The notes below the pieces were generated by a model, which was not told where the DNA came from, made no database searches, and saw only the letters and a list, made by a program, of their open reading frames with translations. Position numbers and translations under genes: made by a program. Source: Gluconobacter sp. Dm-62 (lineage in GTDB: Bacteria; Pseudomonadota; Alphaproteobacteria; Acetobacterales; Acetobacteraceae). Taken from it: a stretch of 64,000 nucleotides of DNA. This document shows, piece after piece, positions 1-8,871 of this stretch. The first letter of the stretch is position 1, and each line of letters begins with the position of its first letter. The stretch spans positions 32,257 to 96,256 of the forward strand of contig NZ_JAERLY010000009.1 in the NCBI RefSeq assembly GCF_018256155.1, written 5' to 3'.

Positions 1-126
1 ACGGTCTGGCGGATCGCCCCAGATCCCCTTGCCGGTCAGGCGCATGGACCCGAAGCCAAGCCGATGGACCTTCAGGTCTCCACCGATCAGGAAAGCGCCG
101 GATTTGCGGGCGTCGGGACCAGGCAT
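1..126 (-). CDS. Aldo/keto reductase, N-terminal fragment (cut by window edge)
   Basis: Only the first 42 codons lie in the window; the gene continues beyond base 1. The ATG at 126-124 is preceded by GAGGAG eight bases upstream. The visible N-terminus carries [13 protein letters not shown], the first strand-turn of the aldo/keto reductase TIM barrel, where members of the family bind NADPH and begin the substrate pocket. The family reduces aldehydes and ketones in the cytosol; the substrate cannot be told from this fragment. It lies 66 bases downstream of hrcA on the same strand, in the place where grpE is often found. The family call rests on one motif, so the exact subfamily is open. Confidence 0.7.
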   Translation of the reverse strand, partial: MPGPDARKSGAFLIGGDLKVHRLGFGSMRLTGKGIWGDPPDR

Positions 127-192
127 GGGCGGGCTCCTCTATATCTTGGTGCCTGTTCAACAGCCCTGCGGTGTCAGAGTTGCCGAAACCCT

Positions 193-1263
193 TCAGCCAA
201 GCAGGCGCCCGACCATCCGTGCGGTGTAGTCCACAACCGGGACGATCCGTCCGTAATTCAGGCGCGTTGGGCCGATCACGCCGATGGCTCCCACGATCTT
301 CTGTGCCTCATTCCGGGCAGGCGCCACGATCATGGACACGCCCGACATCCCGAACATGCCGCTTTCGCGCCCGATATAGATCCGCACCCCCTCGGACGCA
401 TCGGCCAGTTGCAGGAGCTGGAGCATCGTCTCCTGCGTTTCCAGATGGTCGAACAGCATGCGGATTGTGGTCAGGCGTTCGATCTCGGTAATGTCGGCCA
501 GAAGTTTCCCCTGCCCGCGCACGAACAGCGTCCCGCCATCGGCGTCCCATGTGGCGAGACCGCTTTCGATCACACTCGCAGTCAGGGTATCGAGTTCATG
601 CCGACTGGCATCCATTTCGACCCGCACACGCTCACGCAGGGTCCCGAGCGTCAGGTCCCCAAGGCGGGAATTCAGGTAGTTTCCGGCCTCAACGAGAGCG
701 GAAGGCGGAACGCCGGGAGGCGTTTCAATAATACGGTTTTCCACCTGCCCGTCCGAGCCAACCAGAATAACCAGCACCCGCCCCGGACCCAGCGCCACAA
801 ACTCGATATGCTTGAGTGTCGCGTCCGATTTAGGTGCAAGCACAAGCCCGGCAGCCGAAGACAGACCGGACAGCAGGGACGACGCCTCAGACAGGATGTC
901 CTGATAGGACCGCCCGTGAATATCGAGGCGGCTGTCGATGCTGGCGCGGTCCTCTTCCGTCAGGGTGCCGAACTGGAGCAGACCGTCCACGAACAGGCGC
1001 ACGCCCTTTTCGGTCGGCAAGCGCCCGGCTGAAACATGGGGGCTGAACAGCAGTCCCGCCCGGGCCAGATCCGCCATGACATTGCGGATCGTGGCCGAAG
1101 ACAAAGCCGGTTGCAGACGCTGGGCCAGGGTCTGGCTACCGATGGGTTCGCCGGTTTCGACATATTCCTCAACGATTTCACGCAGGATCGCGGCTTCACG
1201 ATCTCCCAGCCCGTGGGGCATCGGAATGGAAGGGCGGAACAGGGGAGGCTGTGGTCGCATCAT
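193..1263 (-). CDS. hrcA: Heat-inducible transcription repressor HrcA
   Basis: HrcA represses chaperone operons (groESL, dnaK) by binding the CIRCE inverted repeat. The N-terminal winged helix is recognisable ([19 protein letters not shown], then [12 protein letters not shown]), followed by the GAF-like and dimerisation regions. The C-terminus contains LFDHLE, IYIGRE and the final [14 protein letters not shown] block typical of the family. From the ATG at 1263 the protein is 356 residues, within the normal range of about 340-360. An in-frame GTG at 1296 would add 11 residues, and neither start has a strong ribosome binding site. The gene is divergent from rph with about 80 bases between starts. 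No CIRCE element was seen in that gap, so autoregulation through CIRCE is not supported here. Confidence 0.93.
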   Translation of the reverse strand: MMRPQPPLFRPSIPMPHGLGDREAAILREIVEEYVETGEPIGSQTLAQRLQPALSSATIRNVMADLARAGLLFSPHVSAGRLPTEKGVRLFVDGLLQFGTLTEEDRASIDSRLDIHGRSYQDILSEASSLLSGLSSAAGLVLAPKSDATLKHIEFVALGPGRVLVILVGSDGQVENRIIETPPGVPPSALVEAGNYLNSRLGDLTLGTLRERVRVEMDASRHELDTLTASVIESGLATWDADGGTLFVRGQGKLLADITEIERLTTIRMLFDHLETQETMLQLLQLADASEGVRIYIGRESGMFGMSGVSMIVAPARNEAQKIVGAIGVIGPTRLNYGRIVPVVDYTARMVGRLLG

Positions 1264-1344
1264 GGTAAACCAACTGTCGGGGCTGGATGCCTTCACGTCA
1301 AACGCGGTAGAGGCGGGACATATTCGACCACAGGATCTTTTTAC

Positions 1345-2067
1345 ATGACTGACACCGCTCGCAAGCGTCCTTCAGGGCGTGCACCGGACGAAAACCGCCC
1401 TGTTTCAATCGAAACAGGTTTCGCCCGCCATGCCGAAGGCTCGGCCCTCATCCGCGTAGGCGGGACGGAAGTCCTGTGCACGGCCACGGTCGAGGAGCGT
1501 GTTCCGGCTTTCCTGCGCAACAGAGGCCAGGGCTGGATCACGGCCGAATACGGCATGTTGCCGCGGGCGACGCACAACCGGGGCCAGCGCGAAGCCGCCA
1601 AGGGCAAGCAGTCCGGCCGCACGCAGGAAATCCAGCGGCTGATTGCACGTTCGCTCCGGGCCTGTGTGGATCTGAAGAAACTGGGAGAGCGGACCATCAC
1701 GCTCGACTGTGACGTCCTGAACGCGGATGGCGGCACGCGCTGTGCGTCCATCACAGGCGCCTGGGTGGCGCTGGCGATTGCGCTAAAGAAAATCAAGCGC
1801 ACGCAGGCTCTGACGGCTCAGGTCGCAGCGGTCTCGTGCGGCCTGACGGACGTCGGAGCTGTGCTGGATCTGGATTACATCGAGGACAGCAGCGCGCAGG
1901 CCGATACGAATTTCGTCCTGACGGCGGATGGTGGCATCATCGAAATTCAGGGAACGGCAGAGGACAAACCGTTTCAGGAAAGCGAGTTTTTCGAACTCCT
2001 CCGCCTGGCAAAGCTCGGCACGTCCCGACTGTTCGAAGCCCAGAAAAATGCGCTGGAGACGGCATAA
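1345..2067 (+). CDS. rph: Ribonuclease PH
   Basis: Phosphorolytic 3'-to-5' exoribonuclease that trims tRNA and other RNA 3' ends in the cytosol. The protein is 240 residues, the usual family length. Visible family blocks are [19 protein letters not shown] near the N-terminus, [12 protein letters not shown] at 69-79, the phosphate-binding region around [30 protein letters not shown] at about 119-132, and the catalytic acidic stretch LDLDYIED at about 174-181. The reading frame is open far upstream, but homology starts at [12 protein letters not shown]. The stop overlaps the rdgB start by one base (TAATG), so the two genes are almost certainly co-transcribed, as in many alphaproteobacteria. Confidence 0.96.
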   Translation: MTDTARKRPSGRAPDENRPVSIETGFARHAEGSALIRVGGTEVLCTATVEERVPAFLRNRGQGWITAEYGMLPRATHNRGQREAAKGKQSGRTQEIQRLIARSLRACVDLKKLGERTITLDCDVLNADGGTRCASITGAWVALAIALKKIKRTQALTAQVAAVSCGLTDVGAVLDLDYIEDSSAQADTNFVLTADGGIIEIQGTAEDKPFQESEFFELLRLAKLGTSRLFEAQKNALETA

Positions 2068-2663
2068 TGCGTACACTTTCCCGCGGTTCAAAGATCGTTC
2101 TCGCCAGCCATAATGCGGGCAAGCTCCGCGAATTTTCCACTCTACTGGCAGAAAGCGGAATTACCGTGATCTCGGCGGCAGAGCTGGATCTGCCGGAACC
2201 GGAAGAGACGGAAGAAACCTTTGCAGGCAATGCAGCCATCAAGGCGCTGGCCGCAGCTCGGGCTTCCGGACTACCCGCTCTGGCCGATGATTCCGGCTTT
2301 TGCGTTTCAGCGCTGGACAATCGTCCGGGTGTCTATTCTGCCCGTTGGGGCGGCCCGACCAAGGACATGCAGGTCGCGATGGCGCGCGTTCATCGGGAGA
2401 TGGGCGACACCCCGGATCACCGCGCGTTTTTCGTCGCGGCGCTGTGTCTGGCATGGCCGGATGGCAAGACCCGGACCGTGCAGGGCGAATGCCATGGCAA
2501 CATCGTCTGGCCACCACGAGGTGAGCATGGACACGGTTATGACCCGATGTTTGCACCAGAAGGCGAAAGCCGAACATTTGCGGAAATGACGGAAGCAGAG
2601 AAAAATGCCGTCAGTCATCGTGGGCGCGCCCTGAAGCAGTTCCTGAACGATTTTATTGCATAA
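2067..2663 (+). CDS. rdgB: XTP/dITP diphosphatase (RdgB/HAM1 family)
   Basis: House-cleaning pyrophosphatase that hydrolyses dITP, XTP and ITP to monophosphates, keeping deaminated purines out of DNA and RNA. The protein is 198 residues, standard for the family. The nucleotide-binding signature [10 protein letters not shown] sits at residues 14-23. The substrate loop [25 protein letters not shown] and the C-terminal GYDPMF and SHRGRAL motifs are intact. The start codon shares its A with the rph stop codon, so translation is probably coupled. A rho-independent terminator follows 12 bases after the stop, making rph-rdgB a complete two-gene unit. The hemW gene that often follows rdgB in alphaproteobacteria is not here. 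Confidence 0.95.
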   Translation: MRTLSRGSKIVLASHNAGKLREFSTLLAESGITVISAAELDLPEPEETEETFAGNAAIKALAAARASGLPALADDSGFCVSALDNRPGVYSARWGGPTKDMQVAMARVHREMGDTPDHRAFFVAALCLAWPDGKTRTVQGECHGNIVWPPRGEHGHGYDPMFAPEGESRTFAEMTEAEKNAVSHRGRALKQFLNDFIA

Positions 2664-2675
2664 GCTGAAAAAGAT

Positions 2676-2713
2676 CCGGATTTCCAAAGAGGAAATCCGG
2701 TATTTTCATTTTT
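2676..2713 (+). terminator. Rho-independent terminator of rph-rdgB
   Basis: A perfect 10-bp stem, CCGGATTTCC (2676-2685) and GGAAATCCGG (2691-2700), with a 5-base AAAGA loop, is followed by the T-rich run TATTTTCATTTTT. The position directly after the rdgB stop fits transcription termination. Confidence 0.9.
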
Positions 2714-2835
2714 ACACAAACAGAAATTCCAGAAAATACAAACATAGATTTATAAATTACATAGTAACAAAAAATCACCGCAAAATTTATGATTCATGTT
2801 ACCCTGACCGGACCTGAAACAAAAAAGGGATCGTC

Positions 2836-4059
2836 ATGGGGAATGTGACAGCACTGTTTGCGGATGCATTTATATTTGTCCTTGTTCCGTGGGGACTGTG
2901 GCAGCTGCTCAGACGCTCCATTCCGATTGCCATCCTACCCATTCTGGTCGGCATTCTTCTGGCGGTCCTGCATTTTCCAGCATCGACCATCGGAATTCCT
3001 TCGCTTTACGGCGATTATATCGGCTGGCTGGCCGTTCTGGTTCTGGCCTTCACCGCCGGGCTGGAGATGTGGCAGAACCCGACCCACTCCCCCGAAGCCG
3101 CGAACCTGCCTTCCCCGACGCTGGGGCGCCTTCTGGGCGGGGCAATGGTCGCGCTGGGAATTCCGTTCGTCATCGGGACCATTCTGGTCAAGCTGTTCTT
3201 TCTGCCCCTGCATGGCTGGCAGGCCCCACACGGGAACAGCTGGATTGGCGCCATGTCGATCGGGCTGTGCATTTCCGTCAGTGCACTGCCGGTCCTGATC
3301 GGGATCGTGCGAGAACTGGAGCCTGCGTACCGACCCGTCGGACAGCTTGCCCTCAAACTTGCGGTTGTGGACGATGCGGCGCTCTGGATCGGGCTGGCCA
3401 TTCTTCAGTTTGCCGCACGTGGGTCTGACGCCCTACATGGGTGGACCGGGTTCGAAGGCCTGGCCGTCCTGCTTCTGGTCGGCATGGCGCTGCTGAGCAG
3501 CTGGGCCACGCGAAACCTCAAGAATCCGCCAATCTGGGTGATCTGGGCTGCTGTCCCGGCCTATCTGGCCGCCGGGTCCTGGGCGAGCCACGAACTGGGA
3601 CTTCACGAACTGATCGGCGCCTATTTCGCGGGTGCGCTCATGCCGCCGCGCTGGGTGCGTCGCCTGCCCGTCGAGACCGTTGGTACCTTCTCGCTGATCT
3701 GGCTGGCCCCCATGTTCTTCGGCCATAGCGGACTGCGGATCGATGGCGATGCCCTGACCTGGCCGTCCGTTCTGGCTTCCCTGCTGCTGGTCGTCATTGC
3801 GATCGTCACGAAAATCCTGGCCGTCTGGATCTTCCCGCCCGCTCCGGGCCTGACACACCGTCAGGCACTGGGCATCGGTTCCCTGTTGCAGTGCAAGGGG
3901 CTGATGGAAATCGTGGCGGCAACCATCCTGCATGCGCATGGCATGATTTCAGAATTTGCGTTCGCCTCGCTGATGGTTCTGGCCGTGATTTCCACAACGC
4001 TGACCGGGCCAATGTTCCGACTGGTGTCAGGGCGCTCCCGCCCCGGAACTGCCGGATAA
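2836..4059 (+). CDS. Cation:proton antiporter (CPA2 / Na+/H+ exchanger family)
   Basis: Inner-membrane protein of 407 residues built almost entirely of hydrophobic helices (about 11-12), with the layout of the Na+/H+ exchanger domain. Segments such as ILPILVGILLAVL, AVLVLAFTAGLEMWQ, MSIGLCISVSALPVLIGI and LKLAVVDDAALWIGLAI are typical. The paired acidic residues of the last one (VVDDAALW) resemble the ion-binding helix of the family. The likely role is pH or cation homeostasis, which matters in an acid-producing bacterium, but the transported ion cannot be read from sequence. No TrkA-N regulatory domain is fused. The gene stands alone behind an AT-rich 122-base leader and is convergent with the amidohydrolase gene. 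Confidence 0.82.
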   Translation: MGNVTALFADAFIFVLVPWGLWQLLRRSIPIAILPILVGILLAVLHFPASTIGIPSLYGDYIGWLAVLVLAFTAGLEMWQNPTHSPEAANLPSPTLGRLLGGAMVALGIPFVIGTILVKLFFLPLHGWQAPHGNSWIGAMSIGLCISVSALPVLIGIVRELEPAYRPVGQLALKLAVVDDAALWIGLAILQFAARGSDALHGWTGFEGLAVLLLVGMALLSSWATRNLKNPPIWVIWAAVPAYLAAGSWASHELGLHELIGAYFAGALMPPRWVRRLPVETVGTFSLIWLAPMFFGHSGLRIDGDALTWPSVLASLLLVVIAIVTKILAVWIFPPAPGLTHRQALGIGSLLQCKGLMEIVAATILHAHGMISEFAFASLMVLAVISTTLTGPMFRLVSGRSRPGTAG

Positions 4060-4066
4060 CCGTTCC

Positions 4067-5446
4067 TCAGTTCTTCGAGCGCACGGGGCCATGGCTGACG
4101 AGCGAGCCCCGCTGCCAGACCTGATCAATCTGGTCAACGGCGGCAATGTTTTCATCCGCATTGCCATTCACGACCAGAAGATCAGCCCGCCGACCCGGCG
4201 CGATCACGCCACGGTCTGACAGGTTCATCAGGGCTGCGGCATTGCCCGTTGCCAGACTGATGGCCTGCACGGGCGACAGTCCCGCCTGGACCGTCAGGTA
4301 AAGCTCCCGATGCTCGGCAAAGCCGGGAATGCGGGTGGGCGCGGCCCCGGAATCCGTACCAAAACCAACCTTCACGCCTGCGCGATACAGGACGGCCAGA
4401 TTCTTCTGATTAACGGACAGCGCGTAATGCGAGGCCTTGGTCAGAGGTTTGGCCAGCGTTTCGGCACGCCATTTCGGATCTGTAAACTGACGACGCAGGG
4501 CCGGATCCATGCCCGCCAGCACAAACGGATTGGAAAGCAGCTCGGGCTGTTCGGCATAAAGGTAATTGGCCTCGTCCAGATCCAGCGTCGCAATGTACCA
4601 GGTCCCCTGACGGAGCATCGCGGCAATCAGATCGTGATCAACAGGCTGATCTCTCACGCCATGGGCAAGGATATCGGCCTTTGACGCAACGATGGCCTTG
4701 GCAACGGCAAGGTCATGGATATGCACCGCAACGCGCGTGCCATGCTGATGGGCCTCGTCAATAACGGCCTGATAGATTGCGGGAGGCAGCATGGGATAAG
4801 TCTTGCCATCGGGGACGTCATTGCGGAAATCGTCCACCCAAAGCTTCACCAGATCCGTATGTTCCGCGATCATCTGGTCCACGTCCTTGCGCGCCTCTTC
4901 GGGCGTGGTGGGGCGAAAAACCTGATCCGGACCAACGCCTTTGACCATGGCGGCCGGGGGCACACCGTCAGGCGCGCCAATCCCCTGATCCACGCCATAC
5001 AGATCCGCGCCCGGGTTGCGGCCGTCATGCTGTTCCTGACGCAGGGTGTCGAAGAGCGGGGAACGGTTCAGACCCAATGCAGTCACTGTCAGGACACCGT
5101 AATCGGCATACTGTTTCATCGCGGCCAGAATATTGGCACGGGTATAATTGTCGCGACTGGCACCCGTCCCTTTCACAAGCCCGACATGACTGTGATCGCT
5201 GATAAGGGCAGGCATAAGCGTTTTGCCCGTCAGATCCACATGCCGTGCCTGTGTCGGAGCGGGAATTCCGACAGACGTGATGATGCCGTCTTCAATCACC
5301 ACCGTAGTGTCGGCCTGTGCAGAAGCACCCGTTCCATCAATCAGCCGCGCATGGTCGAAAGCCACGGGCTCCGCCATCGCACTCCCAAGTGTCAGAATAG
5401 CGGGCGTTGCGAGCAGTAGCGCGGCGAAGGCGGAACGGATGATCAT
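4067..5446 (-). CDS. Secreted amidohydrolase family protein
   Basis: Metal-dependent hydrolase of 459 residues with an N-terminal signal peptide (MIIRSAFAALLLATPAILTL, cleavage probably after SAMA), so it should act in the periplasm. The ATG at 5446 is chosen over an upstream in-frame start because CAGGAGA lies just before it and because the signal peptide then begins correctly. The amidohydrolase metal site is represented by HSH in ISDHSHVG, by HIHD and by the late aspartate in GFGTDSGAAP. The C-terminus shows the usual SLATGNAAALM and GVIAPGRRADLLVVN blocks. Substrates in this superfamily range from prolidase-type dipeptides to imidazolones; none can be assigned here. It is preceded by an isolated ABC exporter gene on the same strand. 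Confidence 0.85.
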   Translation of the reverse strand: MIIRSAFAALLLATPAILTLGSAMAEPVAFDHARLIDGTGASAQADTTVVIEDGIITSVGIPAPTQARHVDLTGKTLMPALISDHSHVGLVKGTGASRDNYTRANILAAMKQYADYGVLTVTALGLNRSPLFDTLRQEQHDGRNPGADLYGVDQGIGAPDGVPPAAMVKGVGPDQVFRPTTPEEARKDVDQMIAEHTDLVKLWVDDFRNDVPDGKTYPMLPPAIYQAVIDEAHQHGTRVAVHIHDLAVAKAIVASKADILAHGVRDQPVDHDLIAAMLRQGTWYIATLDLDEANYLYAEQPELLSNPFVLAGMDPALRRQFTDPKWRAETLAKPLTKASHYALSVNQKNLAVLYRAGVKVGFGTDSGAAPTRIPGFAEHRELYLTVQAGLSPVQAISLATGNAAALMNLSDRGVIAPGRRADLLVVNGNADENIAAVDQIDQVWQRGSLVSHGPVRSKN

Positions 5447-5550
5447 AAGGCAGTCTCCTGTCTGGCTCCCGTCGGGCATCCCGTGGTCCGGCCTGAGAAA
5501 TCCAGTATGGGGGAAACGCAGCCAGACATGAAAGGATGCAAAGACCCCGT

Positions 5551-7389
5551 TCAGCCCTCCAAAGACTGAAGCTCGAACAGGCGGCGATAGATCCCGCTGT
5601 CCCGGGCGACCAGCTCGGCATGCGTTCCGTCTTCCTTCAGTTCGCCCTGACTGAAGACGAGGATGCGATCCAGTTCCATGACGGTCGAAAGACGATGAGC
5701 CACGACAATGACGGTCCGGTTCTGCATCAGACGACGCATCGCGTCCTGCACAAGGGATTCGGACTCGGAATCGAGGCTGGACGTCGCTTCGTCAAAAATC
5801 AGGATGGGTGCATCGGCCAGAAAGGCACGGGCGATGGCAACGCGCTGACGCTCGCCACCTGAGAGCTTCACGCCCCGCTCACCGACCATTGTTTCGTATC
5901 CCTCCGGCAGGCGTTCAATGAAGGGCGCCGCGTTCGCAAAACGGGCGGCTTCCTCGATCTCGGCACGGCTGGCATCGGGGCGCGCATAGGCAATGTTTTC
6001 CGCAAGCGTCCGGTGAAACAGCACCGGCTCCTGCGGGACAATAGCGATATGCGAGCGCAGGGAGTCCTGCGTCACATGCGCGATATCCTGCCCGTCCACC
6101 ACGATACGTCCGCCATTCACGTCATAGAGACGCTGAAGCAGCTTGGTCAGTGTTGTCTTACCCGATCCGCTTGGCCCGACGAGCGCCACGCGGGAGCCCG
6201 GTGCGATATCGATGCTCAGGTCATGGTAAAGCGGTTTGACCTGCCCGGGATACTGGAAGTCCACATGCTCGAAGCGGATCGCGCCCTGTGTGAAGTGCGC
6301 CTTCTGCGCGTCCGGTGCATCCTGAATGGCGGGATCGCGGCGGAAGATTGCCACGAGTTCTTCCATTTCATTGACCGAACGCTGCACCTGACTGACCTGC
6401 TGCCCCAGATCGCGCAGATAGCCCTGCACGAGGAACATCATGGTCAGCACATAGGCCACATCCCCAGGGCCAGCCTTGCCCTCCCACCACAGCCAGACAG
6501 CGAGGCCGATCAGCAGCATCCGCATAGCGAGCGACGCCAGAGCCTGAAGATTGGCGCTGTTCGTCCCGCGCACCCAGGTTTTCAGGGTCCGTTGACGCCA
6601 GCCGCGGATGATCCCGTCGAGCAGGCTGCCTTCACGGCTTTCCGCGCCGAAAGCTTTAACAACAGGGTTGCACGTCACGGCGTCAGCCATGGCCGCGCCC
6701 ATTTTCGTGTCCCATTCATTGGACGCACGGGCTGTGGGCGCGACGTAACGCAGCGTCAGCATGATGGAAAGTGTGGCGAACAGCACGACCGAAACCGCCA
6801 GAACCGACCCCATCAACGGCGAGCGGAACATCAGAACCGCCGTCGTGCCGCCCAGAACCAGAACTTCTGGCGCGATCAGAAGCAGGAGTGTGTCATCGAG
6901 CGTATCAATCGCCCAGATGCCACGCGTCAGTTTACGGACGGTGGAGCCGGCAAAATTGTTCGCATGCCAGTCCGTCGAGAAACGCTGCACGCGACCGAAG
7001 GCCTGATTGGCGATGCGATGCATGATGGCGAGCGTGAGATGCGAAATCCCGATGAAGGAGGAGCGGCGGCCGAACAGCCCGACCAGCCCCAGCACGATCA
7101 GACCCGCAACCATCAGGAACGCATCATCACGCAGATGCAGCAGCTCGGCCGTCTGCTGTACGGCAGGCCCGGCGGCATGACGCGAAATATCCTCCACCAG
7201 ACGGCCTGCGAGGATGGGGGTGCAGACATCGGCCAGCGTGGCGAGACCGACGCCCCCAAGGGTCTTTGACAACAGAAGAGGATGGTCACGCCAGCGGCTG
7301 GCAACAAAGGACAGGACCTCGGTAAAGGACACGTCCTGCTTGCGGCCCTCCTGTTGCTGGCGAGTCAGGGGAAGAGTGGTATCGGACAC
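5551..7389 (-). CDS. ABC exporter, fused permease and ATPase (MsbA-like)
   Basis: Half-transporter of 612 residues: an N-terminal six-helix transmembrane domain (about 50-345) and a C-terminal nucleotide-binding domain. Walker A GPSGSGKT is at about 405-412, the signature LSGGERQR at about 509, Walker B ILIFDEATSSLD from about 529, and the H-loop AHRLST near 575. Proteins of this layout work as homo- or heterodimers exporting lipids, peptides or drugs; no partner gene is adjacent, so a homodimer is likely. I place the start at a GTG at 7389 because GGAG lies seven bases upstream; a TTG at 7428 would add 13 residues. The gene is divergent from nth. Confidence 0.88.
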   Translation of the reverse strand: MSDTTLPLTRQQQEGRKQDVSFTEVLSFVASRWRDHPLLLSKTLGGVGLATLADVCTPILAGRLVEDISRHAAGPAVQQTAELLHLRDDAFLMVAGLIVLGLVGLFGRRSSFIGISHLTLAIMHRIANQAFGRVQRFSTDWHANNFAGSTVRKLTRGIWAIDTLDDTLLLLIAPEVLVLGGTTAVLMFRSPLMGSVLAVSVVLFATLSIMLTLRYVAPTARASNEWDTKMGAAMADAVTCNPVVKAFGAESREGSLLDGIIRGWRQRTLKTWVRGTNSANLQALASLAMRMLLIGLAVWLWWEGKAGPGDVAYVLTMMFLVQGYLRDLGQQVSQVQRSVNEMEELVAIFRRDPAIQDAPDAQKAHFTQGAIRFEHVDFQYPGQVKPLYHDLSIDIAPGSRVALVGPSGSGKTTLTKLLQRLYDVNGGRIVVDGQDIAHVTQDSLRSHIAIVPQEPVLFHRTLAENIAYARPDASRAEIEEAARFANAAPFIERLPEGYETMVGERGVKLSGGERQRVAIARAFLADAPILIFDEATSSLDSESESLVQDAMRRLMQNRTVIVVAHRLSTVMELDRILVFSQGELKEDGTHAELVARDSGIYRRLFELQSLEG

Positions 7390-7453
7390 AGAACGCTCCG
7401 CCGTCTGTCTGCCCGCGGGGTTGCCCAAAAGGACGCGCGGGGCAGGCCACGGT

Positions 7454-7480
7454 GTGATGGCATGGTGGGTGATGGCATGG
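7454..7480. repeat. 12-bp direct repeat in the ABC exporter/nth divergent gap
   Basis: GTGATGGCATGG occurs at 7454-7465 and again at 7469-7480, a 15-base period. It lies in the 186-base gap between the divergent starts of the ABC exporter (7389) and nth (7576). Tandem 12-mers in a promoter gap can be operator half-sites, but no regulator is known and chance duplication is possible. Confidence 0.4.
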
Positions 7481-7575
7481 AATTTTCAGAACTTTGCCGT
7501 ATCTTGCTGTGTGTCCGGACTGGACGCAACAGCCCGCAACACATCCCGGCAACACGCCCCACTGGAGTGCCCGTC

Positions 7576-8286
7576 ATGACCAATGCCCCCGCAACCGCCA
7601 TGCGGGCCTTGAGCAAGGCGGCCGCGAAAGCCTTCATCACGGCACTCGCCGAAGCCAACCCCGATGCAGAAAGTGAACTGGTTTTCCGCAATCCGTTCGA
7701 ACTGCTGGTGAGCGTCGTGCTTTCGGCACAAGCGACAGACAAATCGGTCAACAAGGCGACAAAGGGCCTGTTTGAAGAAGCTCCCGATCCGGCGTCCATG
7801 GCGGCTCTGGGCGAGGACGGAATCGCGCGACATATCCGCACCATCGGCCTGTGGCGGGCGAAGGCGCATAATGTGGAGCTGCTCTGCGAGCAGTTGCTGG
7901 AACGCCACTCCGGGCAGGTGCCGTCTGACCGCGCTTCGCTTGAAGCTCTGGCCGGGGTGGGGCGCAAGACGGCGAATGTCGTGATGAATGTCGCGTTCGG
8001 CGCGGATACGATGGCGGTCGATACGCATATTTTCCGCATCGGCAACCGGACTGGCCTGGCACCTGGCAAGACAGTGCGGCAGGTCGAAGACGGGCTGGTG
8101 GCGCGGATCCCGAAGGACATGCTGCGCCCGGCGCATCACTGGCTGATCCTGCACGGGCGTTATATCTGCAAAGCGCGCGCACCGGAATGCTGGCGCTGCC
8201 CGGCCACGACATGGTGCCTGTATCCGGACAAGCGGGTGATGGCACCGCCTGCCCGAAAAACTGCTGCATCCCAGAAAACCGCCTAA
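7576..8286 (+). CDS. nth: Endonuclease III (DNA glycosylase/AP lyase)
   Basis: Base-excision repair enzyme that removes oxidised pyrimidines and nicks at abasic sites. The protein is 236 residues. The helix-hairpin-helix LAGVGRKTANVV carries the catalytic lysine (K131), the catalytic aspartate is D149 in AVDTHIFR, and the [4Fe-4S] ligands are C198, C205, C208 and C214 (C-x6-C-x2-C-x5-C). The ATG at 7576 has GGAG eight bases upstream and matches the usual family N-terminus. The frame is open further upstream but only over the divergent promoter region. The stop codon overlaps the convergent gene on the minus strand by four bases. Confidence 0.96.
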   Translation: MTNAPATAMRALSKAAAKAFITALAEANPDAESELVFRNPFELLVSVVLSAQATDKSVNKATKGLFEEAPDPASMAALGEDGIARHIRTIGLWRAKAHNVELLCEQLLERHSGQVPSDRASLEALAGVGRKTANVVMNVAFGADTMAVDTHIFRIGNRTGLAPGKTVRQVEDGLVARIPKDMLRPAHHWLILHGRYICKARAPECWRCPATTWCLYPDKRVMAPPARKTAASQKTA

Positions 8287-8792
8287 AAAATCTGGGCGGC
8301 TGTCCGACGTGAGGCCTGATAGGATACGGAATACACCACGACGCTGTTGACGACGCGCATATGGGTGGTCACCGAAAAGCCGTTCGCATTCCAGGTAATG
8401 GTTTCCAGCATGGGTGACCGGATATCGAACAGCGGCTGACCGTATTTCTGGCGGATGGCGCGGCCCCATTCCTCAGCACAGATCCGGACATCGCCGGAAT
8501 CCGTATCCGTCAGGGCATGAACCTCGACGGAGGCCAGACGGCCACCCAGAAAATTCACATCCACCGTCGAGAGGCATGAGCCGATGAACGGCCCCTGCAT
8601 GCCGTAGCGTGCAAAACCGGCACGCGGCACCGGAGCCGGCCGTGCCGTCAGTTGCGGATGGCTGATCTGCGCTTCCGGCACGCTCATGCCCAATGTCAGA
8701 CCTTCCCAGATCACAGCGGGTGCGGCCTGGACCGGGCCTGCCGCCAGCAGCGAAAGGATGAGCAGAGCGACCCCTGCGGTTTTGTGAGCCAC
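8283..8792 (-). CDS. Secreted protein of unknown function
   Basis: The 169-residue protein begins with a clear signal peptide (MAHKTAGVALLILSLLAAG, cleavage near VQAAPA) and has no further membrane segment, so it is probably periplasmic. The mature part contains two cysteines (in IGSCLSTVD and VRICAEEWG) that could form a disulfide. The repeated strand-like pattern suggests a small beta-rich domain. I recognise no family. Its stop codon overlaps that of nth, with the two genes convergent. It follows comEC on the same strand with a 79-base gap, so co-transcription with comEC is possible but unproven. Confidence 0.75.
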   Translation of the reverse strand: MAHKTAGVALLILSLLAAGPVQAAPAVIWEGLTLGMSVPEAQISHPQLTARPAPVPRAGFARYGMQGPFIGSCLSTVDVNFLGGRLASVEVHALTDTDSGDVRICAEEWGRAIRQKYGQPLFDIRSPMLETITWNANGFSVTTHMRVVNSVVVYSVSYQASRRTAAQIF

Positions 8793-8871
8793 GATAGCGG
8801 ACCTCCCTGTGCGGCGATCCTACAGGGCCATTGCTTTCCAAAACGTTGAGAACCGTCTCTTTCCGGCTGGA

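Noticed and set aside
1297..1344. CIRCE operator between hrcA and rph
   Set aside because: No TTAGCACTC/GAGTGCTAA-type inverted repeat is present in this gap.
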